Below are positions 33,258 through 39,602 of a stretch of 39,602 bases of DNA, piece by piece (the first letter of the stretch is position 1; each line of letters starts with the position of its first letter). The DNA comes from SAR324 cluster bacterium (GTDB lineage Bacteria; SAR324; NAC60-12). The notes under the pieces are model-generated. The model worked only from the letters and a program-made list of their open reading frames with translations, did not search any database and was not told the origin of the DNA. The stretch is taken from NCBI GenBank assembly GCA_029245725.1, contig JAQWOT010000219.1, positions 1 through 39,602 of the forward strand. Reading direction: 5' to 3'. The position numbers were made by a program, and so were the translations under genes.

Positions 33258-35378
33258 TCAATCGTCTTCGTCGCGAAGCTTCTCGGCACGTTCCTTCATT
33301 ACTTTCTCTTGAATGAAGGATGGACAAGCTGTGTACTTCTCAAACTCCATTGAATATTGTGCCTTGCCGGCAGTCATCGAACGAAGTTCTGTCGCATAGC
33401 CGAACATCTCACTCAATGGCACTCCAGCAAGAATGACCGTTTCGTCTCCTTGCACCTCTGAACCATAAATGACGCCGCGTCGAGAACTCAAGTCTCCAAT
33501 CACAGAGCCTTGGTAGTCACTTGGTGTCTCTACTTCGACCTTCATGATTGGCTCGAGAAGAATAGGCTGAGCCTTGTTAACCGCTTGCTTCATCGCTTGT
33601 CGTGAGGCGAGGCGATAGGCCAGGTCACTGGAGTCCACATCATGATATTTACCATCGGTCAGGGTGACTTTAATGTTCACCATCGGGAATGCTGCGAGAG
33701 GCCCCTTGATCATCACATCCTGAAAGCCCTTTTCACATGCGGGGATGTGTTCTGCGGGAATAGCACCGCCGAAGATGCTGTTGATAAATTCGAAGGGATC
33801 TTCACTGTTATCTGGAAGTGGCTCAATCTTTCCGCTAACACCAGCATACTGACCAGAACCACCAGTCTGCTTTTTGTGTAGATAGTCGAAGTTCGCTGCA
33901 GCCGTGATTGCTTCACGGTAGTTAACTTGAGGGGCTCCCACGATAACGTCAGCGTTGTATTCACGCTTCATCCGCTCAATGTAGATATCGAGGTGAAGCT
34001 CACCCATTCCAGAAATGATAGTTTCGCCAGATTCTTCATCTGAGGAAACTCGGAAGGTTGGATCTTCACGCATGAAGCGGGAGAGTGCCTTGCTCATGCG
34101 CATATGCGCATCGTTATCTTTGCCTTTGACAGCCAGTGAAATTACTGGATCAGGGACAAAAATAGACTCACAAGCGACTCGTGTATCTCCTCCACAGAAG
34201 GTGTCTCCAGAGGCACAATCCACACCTACCATCGCAACAATATCTCCAGCCTCGGCAACGTCAATATTCTCACGATCGTTGGAGTGCATACGCACCATCC
34301 GGCCAACTCGGAGTTTTCTTCCTGTACGTGAGTTGACAACCTGATCACCCTTACGCAGACGGCCCTGATAAATGCGGGTGTAAGTCAATTGACCAAACTG
34401 CTCTTCTGTCAGTTTGAATGCCATGGCGACAAGGTCTCTATCTGGATCACATTTCAACTCCACTTTTTCCTGCTCCTCATCACCCCCTTTGACGACGGTG
34501 GCCACATTGGCGGAAGCTTCCAGTGGGGATGGCAAGTAGGTGTTTACTGCGTCCAATAGTTTCTGCACACCTCGATTTTTGAAGGCTGAACCAAGATAGA
34601 CTGGAACAAATTCAAGGCTGTTTACACCCTTCTTGATCGCTGCATGAATTGCCTCTTCCGTAATTTCTTTTTCTTCCAGCAGGTCTTCCATCATTTGCTC
34701 GTCAAACATCGAGACAGCTTCCAGCATTTCCTGGCGCTTCTCTTGAGCGTCATCAACCATGTCTGCAGGGATCTCTTCCTCACGCACAGTCTCGCCATTG
34801 TCTCCATCAAAGAAGCAGGCCTTCATGGTGACAAGGTCCACCACCCCATCATGATTCTCTTCCAGACCGATGGGGAGTTGCATGGCAACCGCGTTCAAGC
34901 CGAGGACATCGCGTATTCCCTGGATTCCTCTCCAAGGATTTGCACCCATCCGGTCCAACTTGTTGATGAAGGCTAATCTGGGTACCTTGTAGCGCTTCAT
35001 CTGTCGGTCTACCGTGATGGACTGCGATTGCACACCAGAGACTCCACACAGCACAAGAATGGCACCATCTAAGACACGTAGCGAACGCTCTACTTCTACG
35101 GTAAAATCCACGTGTCCAGGAGTGTCAATGATGTTTATCTTCTTGTCTTGCCACTGCACTGTAGTGGCTGCAGAAGTGATAGTGATTCCTTTTTCGCGTT
35201 CGAGGTCCATGTGGTCCATCGTTGCGCCGGCACCACCACCGCGGACTTCCTCGATTTTGTGAATTCGCCCAGCATAGAAAAGAACGCGCTCTGTCAGAGT
35301 CGTCTTTCCGCTGTCGATGTGTGCCGAAATACCGATATTACGTGTATTCTGAAGAATTTTCTGAGATGCCGCATCCAT
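33258..35378 (-). CDS. fusA: Translation elongation factor G (spd-type)
   Basis: A 706-residue EF-G from the ATG at 35378 ([16 protein letters not shown]); an earlier in-frame start at 35432 adds 18 unlikely residues. GTP-binding motifs are [23 protein letters not shown] and NKLDRMG. Switch I reads [18 protein letters not shown], with a small glycine-rich insertion relative to common EF-G1 (which has DGAATMDWM). This recalls the spdEFG group of spirochetes, planctomycetes and deltaproteobacteria. Domains II-V follow at normal length. No ribosomal protein or EF-Tu gene lies nearby, so it is not in a str operon. It could be the main translocase or one of two paralogues with split elongation/recycling roles. 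Confidence 0.94.
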   Translation of the reverse strand: MDAASQKILQNTRNIGISAHIDSGKTTLTERVLFYAGRIHKIEEVRGGGAGATMDHMDLEREKGITITSAATTVQWQDKKINIIDTPGHVDFTVEVERSLRVLDGAILVLCGVSGVQSQSITVDRQMKRYKVPRLAFINKLDRMGANPWRGIQGIRDVLGLNAVAMQLPIGLEENHDGVVDLVTMKACFFDGDNGETVREEEIPADMVDDAQEKRQEMLEAVSMFDEQMMEDLLEEKEITEEAIHAAIKKGVNSLEFVPVYLGSAFKNRGVQKLLDAVNTYLPSPLEASANVATVVKGGDEEQEKVELKCDPDRDLVAMAFKLTEEQFGQLTYTRIYQGRLRKGDQVVNSRTGRKLRVGRMVRMHSNDRENIDVAEAGDIVAMVGVDCASGDTFCGGDTRVACESIFVPDPVISLAVKGKDNDAHMRMSKALSRFMREDPTFRVSSDEESGETIISGMGELHLDIYIERMKREYNADVIVGAPQVNYREAITAAANFDYLHKKQTGGSGQYAGVSGKIEPLPDNSEDPFEFINSIFGGAIPAEHIPACEKGFQDVMIKGPLAAFPMVNIKVTLTDGKYHDVDSSDLAYRLASRQAMKQAVNKAQPILLEPIMKVEVETPSDYQGSVIGDLSSRRGVIYGSEVQGDETVILAGVPLSEMFGYATELRSMTAGKAQYSMEFEKYTACPSFIQEKVMKERAEKLRDEDD

Positions 35379-35631
35379 AACAGTTATACTGGCTCGCGTG
35401 AGGTATGGGATTGGGCCATGACAGTTTTCCAACTTGGTTGGTCAGCAAATCGGGGGAAACACCAAGTATCGGCAGAGGGGAGAGACCGTGGTTGCAGCAG
35501 GTTTCTTCAGCGTCTGGCAGGGTCACTGATGCCCACTATGCTTGAGGGAAATGTCAAGTGGCTTGGAAAAATAACAATCTATCAAAATAACGAAACTCTC
35601 TGCTGCAAGCAAGCTTTTTGTCATCAGGAAG

Positions 35632-36036
35632 TCAAGACCTGAGCTTCTGTCCAAAAACCAATAAAATCGTAATCAGTAAGCTACCCGCTTCAAAACCCAG
35701 CAATTGAAGGGTGAAAGTGTCATCTGGTTGATCAAGCAGAATCCCGGCAATACGCCCTGCAGTGATTCCTCCATAACACGAAAGAAGTAGCCAAAGCCCA
35801 ATTCCTGACCAGTTTGCCCGAAAACTTGTGACTACTAGAAAAATCCCCAAGGCGATTTCCAGGCCCCCGTAAACAGCCCGTAATTCAGCTAATCCAGCTG
35901 GGCTTTCGGGTACCAGACCAATCGCACTAGCCATGGTTGTGGGTTCAATCAGAAACCAAACTCCTAGACCAAAAAATGCGATTCCCTGAAGCAGTAGAAA
36001 TCCTTGAGCCAACTTGGTCAGCATAGGTGAACTCAT
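35632..36036 (-). CDS. DUF4345-like small membrane protein
   Basis: A 134-residue protein with four predicted membrane helices (about 10-30, 45-65, 73-95, 108-128). The segment GLAELRAVYGGLEIALGIFL matches the DUF4345 family pattern, in which an arginine and a tyrosine-glycine-glycine sit at the second helix. Function is unknown. Its ATG overlaps the stop of the coiled-coil gene as ATGA, so the two are coupled. Confidence 0.75.
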   Translation of the reverse strand: MSSPMLTKLAQGFLLLQGIAFFGLGVWFLIEPTTMASAIGLVPESPAGLAELRAVYGGLEIALGIFLVVTSFRANWSGIGLWLLLSCYGGITAGRIAGILLDQPDDTFTLQLLGFEAGSLLITILLVFGQKLRS

Positions 36037-36389
36037 TGAAGGGTGTCGCGCCGTAGATCTTCACTAAGTGATTCCCGCAATTCTGAAGCAGGTAACTTTT
36101 GGAGTTCCTCTTGGAAATCATTTAGAAATCCGGCATAGAGTAGTCCTAGTTGCCCTTCCAAACGCTGCTTCGAGCGTTCATAGGCTCGTTGAAATCTTGG
36201 AAGCACCTTTGTGCGTTGTTGACGAAACTGGTCAGCAATTTCTTCCAATTCCTCAGGATCCAACATACGCTCTTTGGCTTCAGGGACTTGCTGCAAGGAG
36301 TTCCACTCTTCCTGCTCAAGTTCGCGCCGTTGCGCCGCTAGTCGATCTTCCCAGTCCTGTAACTTGCGCACGAGAACTTGTAGTTCCAT
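36033..36389 (-). CDS. Small charged, probably coiled-coil protein, unknown function
   Basis: A 118-residue, highly charged helical protein starting MELQVLVRKLQDWEDRLAAQ. Heptad-like leucines and many E/R/Q residues suggest a coiled coil across most of its length. No signal, membrane segment or known domain is seen. I chose the ATG at 36389; a TTG at 36428 would overlap the CbiB gene. It lies between CbiB and the DUF4345 gene in the same direction and is probably part of their transcript. No function is proposed. Confidence 0.65.
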   Translation of the reverse strand: MELQVLVRKLQDWEDRLAAQRRELEQEEWNSLQQVPEAKERMLDPEELEEIADQFRQQRTKVLPRFQRAYERSKQRLEGQLGLLYAGFLNDFQEELQKLPASELRESLSEDLRRDTLQ

Positions 36390-36411
36390 TGGTTCGATAG
36401 AGTCAATAATT

Positions 36412-37401
36412 TCAATTAAAAACAGCAATCAATAGGCTGATGATTACTAGAAGTAACAGTGTAGTGTATCGATTCAGACGGATTAGTCTTGGAATAGAGT
36501 CAGCACTAACTTGTGTAGTATCATCAGAATGACCCAGCCAGGCGTTGTGTTGAAGCCTGCCATTTTTCCATTTTTCACCCACTAGCCGAACACGCAGTGC
36601 ACCTGCTGACGCAGCTTGTCCCCAACCAGCGTTGGGTCCTGGCATGTATTGGTGCTGAGACAATCCAATCGACCATGCCATACGGCTATCGTAACCCGGC
36701 AGAATCCAAGCCGAAATACTTAAAAGCACCCAGGTCAACCGAGCCGGCAGCCAATTCATGAGATCATCCGCTCTTGCTCCAAACCAGCCAAAGCGCAGGT
36801 AGCGCTCATTACGATAGCCGACCATTGAGTCCATAGTGCTGATTACCTTGAAGGCAAGCATGCCTGGAATGCCTCCCAAAGTCAGCCAGAATAAGGGAGA
36901 AACCACTCCGTCAGACAAGTTTTCGCTAAGACTTTCTAGGGTTGCTCGATTACAACCTGCGAGACCAAGTCGTTCTACATCACGTCCCACTAATTGGGAT
37001 ACTTCCTCCCGGGCTTTCATCAAATTGCCATCGGCAGTAGCTCGCCAAACTCGTAACCCATGTATCTCCAGATCTCGCAAAGCTAGCAGACTGTAACCCA
37101 GAAAGAGATCCAGACTCCAACCGAGGACTGGATGTAAACTGCCGAAAATTTTTTGCAAAAGGAAGTAACAGCCTAATACGATCCCTAAAAGCAGCAGGCC
37201 AAGCAGGATGCCTCCCGTGTAACCATTCCATCTTCTGGCAAACAGCCATCGCTCCAGGTAACCCAGCAAGTGGCCAATCAGCCGAATTGGATGAAACCGA
37301 TAAACGGGATCTCCGAACCAAAGATCCAGAAGGAAGATTGACCAGAGCAACAACAGAGGAGTCACCCAACTGGTAAGGGTGAATTCAGCAAAGCCCGTCA
37401 A
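36412..37401 (-). CDS. cbiB: Adenosylcobinamide-phosphate synthase (CbiB/CobD)
   Basis: An integral membrane protein of about 329 residues that attaches the aminopropanol (or aminopropanol phosphate) arm to adenosylcobyric acid. Family marks are LLDLWFGDPVYRFHPIRLIG, the SENLSDGVVSPLFW loop, STMDSMVGYRNERYLRFGW and GPNAGWGQAASAGAL. There is no ATG near the N-terminus. I favour the TTG at 37401, with GAGGA just upstream and a 17-nt overlap with cobQ; a TTG at 37431 is possible. It is the third gene of the cobalamin run and receives the product of CobQ. Confidence 0.93.
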   Translation of the reverse strand: MTGFAEFTLTSWVTPLLLLWSIFLLDLWFGDPVYRFHPIRLIGHLLGYLERWLFARRWNGYTGGILLGLLLLGIVLGCYFLLQKIFGSLHPVLGWSLDLFLGYSLLALRDLEIHGLRVWRATADGNLMKAREEVSQLVGRDVERLGLAGCNRATLESLSENLSDGVVSPLFWLTLGGIPGMLAFKVISTMDSMVGYRNERYLRFGWFGARADDLMNWLPARLTWVLLSISAWILPGYDSRMAWSIGLSQHQYMPGPNAGWGQAASAGALRVRLVGEKWKNGRLQHNAWLGHSDDTTQVSADSIPRLIRLNRYTTLLLLVIISLLIAVFN

Positions 37402-38830
37402 GAATCCTCGACAAGTTACAGTGGCGCTCAATCAGATCAGCCAATCGATCCAACTCTCGCAAATTTTCCTGTGCATGGTCCGGAATGGGTTGAATTTGCT
37501 TTCCAGTAAGCTGTAGCAGTCGGTTTGCTACCTCACCCTTATCGAAGATGCCGTGCAGATAAGTTCCGAGAATTCTCTGCTTTTCATCCCAGACACACAA
37601 TCCTGACGGCTCGACCAAATCCATCCATTTTGCTTGCTGTAGTTGGGATCTTCCTGCATGAATTTCGTAGCCACTCACTTTACATCCTTTGAGAATTCCC
37701 TGCCCTTCGTATTCAGCAAGCTGCAGGATCTTGGTAGCCACCATCTCAGTGCTTAAGGGCAGAACACCCATACCAGATGCACCATCAATTGTGCCTTCAA
37801 TTCCTTCAGGGTCGGTAATCCACTCTCCCAGTATCTGGAACCCACCACAGATTCCCACCAGCAGGAAGTTTCCCTGATGCTGCCGAATCCAGTTTTCCCA
37901 TCCCCTTTCTCGGAGAATTTGCAAATCAGACAAGGTGTTCTTACTACCTGGTAGGATCAACACGTCTGGCAGTCGGCCATTCGGAGGCTTCTCCAGATAT
38001 TCTAGAGAAATGTCTGGTTGACGTTGTAGGGGAGCAAAGTCGGTAAAATTTGAGAGTTGCGGTAAATGGACAACATGAATTCGCAGGGATGCGTCTTCAC
38101 GCGGAGTTGAGCGAATTTGCTGGGAGTCCTCCTCGTCAAGCTGGAAAGAATCGTAGGGAATGGTACCTAGTACTGGTAGCGGAACCTGTTTCTCAAAGAG
38201 CCGGATACCTGGTTCGAGTAAAGTGTAATCCCCCCTAAACTTGTTAATCAGGCAGCCATAAAGCAAGGGATGATACTCTGTCTGAATGAGATCATAAGTC
38301 CCCTTGAGCCAAGCGAAGACTCCTCCGTGATCAATATCCCCCACTAACAAAACCCGGGCGTTGGCATGGTGAGCCATCCGCATGTTTGAAAGGTCGGTCT
38401 GCTGAAGGTTGATCTCGGCAGGACTGCCTGCTCCTTCAAGTATCAACAACTCGAAATCACGGGACAGGTCATCATAAACCTTCCGGACAATCGTGAAGTT
38501 TTCTTCTGCCAGTTGATAGTAGTCGCGATAGGCGTAGTTCCCAATGGACTTGCCAAGGCGCACGAGCTGGGATTGTCCCTGTCCTTGGGGTTTGAGCAAG
38601 ATCGGATTCATCCGCACATCCGGTTCCAATCCAGCAGCTTGAGCCTGCAGAACCTGGGCTCGCCCCATCTCCTCTCCAGAGCGAGTGACTCCTGAGTTCA
38701 GCGCCATATTCTGCGCTTTGAAGGGGGCCACTCGAATACCACGTCTTGCAAGTAGACGGCAGAGGCCGGCACAGAGAAGACTTTTGCCTACTCCAGAACC
38801 TGTTCCCTGCAGCATTAGTGCTTTGGCCAA
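37385..38830 (-). CDS. cobQ: Cobyric acid synthase (CobQ/CbiP)
   Basis: A 481-residue glutamine-dependent amidotransferase that amidates four carboxyl groups of adenosylcobyrinic a,c-diamide. The N-terminal dethiobiotin-synthase-like domain has the P-loop MLQGTGSGVGKS and PFKAQNMALNSG. The C-terminal class I glutaminase domain has LPGSKNTLSDL, the nucleophile cysteine in LVGICGGFQILG, and the histidine in LGTYLHGIF. The start appears to be TTG at 38830, because MAKALMLQGT matches the usual N-terminus and lies 3 nt after the upstream stop. An ATG at 38815 would cut the first strand. Confidence 0.95.
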   Translation of the reverse strand: MAKALMLQGTGSGVGKSLLCAGLCRLLARRGIRVAPFKAQNMALNSGVTRSGEEMGRAQVLQAQAAGLEPDVRMNPILLKPQGQGQSQLVRLGKSIGNYAYRDYYQLAEENFTIVRKVYDDLSRDFELLILEGAGSPAEINLQQTDLSNMRMAHHANARVLLVGDIDHGGVFAWLKGTYDLIQTEYHPLLYGCLINKFRGDYTLLEPGIRLFEKQVPLPVLGTIPYDSFQLDEEDSQQIRSTPREDASLRIHVVHLPQLSNFTDFAPLQRQPDISLEYLEKPPNGRLPDVLILPGSKNTLSDLQILRERGWENWIRQHQGNFLLVGICGGFQILGEWITDPEGIEGTIDGASGMGVLPLSTEMVATKILQLAEYEGQGILKGCKVSGYEIHAGRSQLQQAKWMDLVEPSGLCVWDEKQRILGTYLHGIFDKGEVANRLLQLTGKQIQPIPDHAQENLRELDRLADLIERHCNLSRILDGLC

Positions 38831-38833
38831 GAC

Positions 38834-39602
38834 TCAGCGCTCCAATTGCTTCAGGATGGAGAGAAATCGCTGAAGGCCCTCACGATGTTGAAGAGAAATC
38901 CGTAGATGGTTGTCAGCTAAACCTGGGTAGTGCTCGCCCCAAAGCATTGTGAGATTTTTTGGAGAGCATTGTTCTCTCAGAGGAGCCAATAACTCTGAGG
39001 TGATCTGAAAGAGATTGTAGGGAGCTTTGCCAGGGACGATCTTGAGGTGGGAGTGACATTGCAATTGAGGCAAGATCTCCTGACGGAGATCAGCCAGTTC
39101 CTCACGCTGGACAGTGGGTTCCTGATGAACCAACTCCAAGCCAATTTGCTGGAGCCATCCAGAAATTGAGGTAGCAGAAAATCTCTTCGAAAGAAAAGCC
39201 AGCAGATCCAGATTACCTGTAACCAAGTAACTTGAACCCAGCCCAGGCCAGCCGTGTGATTCTGTCAATGTTCTCAACACGATCAGATTAGGACGAATCG
39301 TGGGGACCAAGCTGTTCGTTGAATCCAGATCTACCAAAGCAAGATCTGACTCATCAATCATGAAGCAGGTTTGTGGATTATCATCAATGAGTGACAACAA
39401 AGTTTTTCTGGAAAAACACTGACCGGTTGGGTTGTGTGGATTGCCCAACATTATCAAAGCTACAGAAGATAACTCATTTTTGAGTTGGCTTTCATTGAAT
39501 TGAAAATCCTCTTCCTGCCTCAGATCAAAAGAAATTTGACGTAATCGGCATAAGGTGGTTACCCGTTCGTAAGCAGAGGAACAAGGTCGGGGCAACAACA
39601 CA
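38834..39602 (-). CDS. CobD/CobC-like aminotransferase-fold protein (threonine-phosphate decarboxylase family), N-terminus outside window, PLP lysine absent
   Basis: The C-terminal 255 residues of a fold-type I aminotransferase relative. GNPHNPTGQ and the cofactor aspartate in MIDESDLALVD are present, as is a late arginine in NHLRISLQ. Where CobD of Salmonella has SLTKFYAIPGLRLGY, this protein reads TLTESHGWPGLGSSY. The Schiff-base lysine is therefore glutamate (codon GAA at 39260-39262) and the following arginine is glycine. By position, three nt before cobQ, it should supply aminopropanol phosphate for the cobalamin lower arm, but as read it should not form the normal PLP aldimine. The frame is intact, so it is not an obvious pseudogene. 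It runs off the right edge. Confidence 0.85.
   Translation of the reverse strand, partial: VLLPRPCSSAYERVTTLCRLRQISFDLRQEEDFQFNESQLKNELSSVALIMLGNPHNPTGQCFSRKTLLSLIDDNPQTCFMIDESDLALVDLDSTNSLVPTIRPNLIVLRTLTESHGWPGLGSSYLVTGNLDLLAFLSKRFSATSISGWLQQIGLELVHQEPTVQREELADLRQEILPQLQCHSHLKIVPGKAPYNLFQITSELLAPLREQCSPKNLTMLWGEHYPGLADNHLRISLQHREGLQRFLSILKQLER

Noticed and set aside
1-39602. CRISPR arrays, tRNA or rRNA genes, insertion sequences, prophage
   Set aside because: No regularly spaced repeats, cloverleaf-like tRNA ends, rRNA-like blocks, transposases or phage genes were seen by eye on either strand.

Overview
The window looks like chromosomal DNA of moderate GC from a free-living, flagellated, aerobic, probably marine proteobacterium. 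Three things suggest this: many importers for small organic compounds, a lipid and aromatic oxidation gene set, and an EF-G of the kind shared by spirochetes, planctomycetes and deltaproteobacteria. A deltaproteobacterial or SAR324-like host fits best, but that is inference. I see no rRNA, tRNA, insertion sequence, prophage or CRISPR array.

Region 1 (1-10458, minus strand) is one long compact operon, largely with ATGA-type overlaps. In transcription order it encodes a Tat-exported solute-binding protein, permease B, an enolase-superfamily (MR/MLE) enzyme, permease C, two Opp/Dpp ATPases, a three-part flavin/iron-sulfur dehydrogenase (beta, gamma, alpha) and a LysR regulator of OccR/NocR flavour. 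It reads as an uptake, epimerisation and oxidation route for an imino acid, betaine, opine or small peptide-like compound. Its binding protein appears to be circularly permuted: the segment that normally ends the family is fused directly behind the signal peptide. This is the most striking observation in the window.

Region 2 (10459-14276) holds small genes: an NTF2-like protein, an overlooked 43-residue lipoprotein, a PilZ protein, and an SDR dehydrogenase convergent with a BKACE (beta-keto acid cleavage) enzyme. A 12-bp direct repeat lies in the divergent spacer at 11923-12309.

Region 3 (14277-21130, plus strand) is a run of oxidative genes: a beta-lactamase-fold serine hydrolase, an orphan form-II CoxL-like molybdenum hydroxylase large subunit, a di-iron fatty acid/sterol hydroxylase, a tandem SnoaL protein and a PhyH dioxygenase.

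Region 4 (21252-29673) has a photolyase/cryptochrome relative with unusual flavin-pocket residues, a membrane fatty acid desaturase, a FrcBCA/Rbs-type sugar importer, a possible glycosyltransferase-like protein and a DUF2079 membrane protein.

Region 5 (29674-39602) has a flagellin behind a near-consensus sigma-28 promoter, a divergent SHMT-like enzyme, EF-G, and the end of a cobalamin operon (CobD/CobC-like aminotransferase, CobQ, CbiB) followed by two small genes. The aminotransferase relative lacks the PLP lysine.
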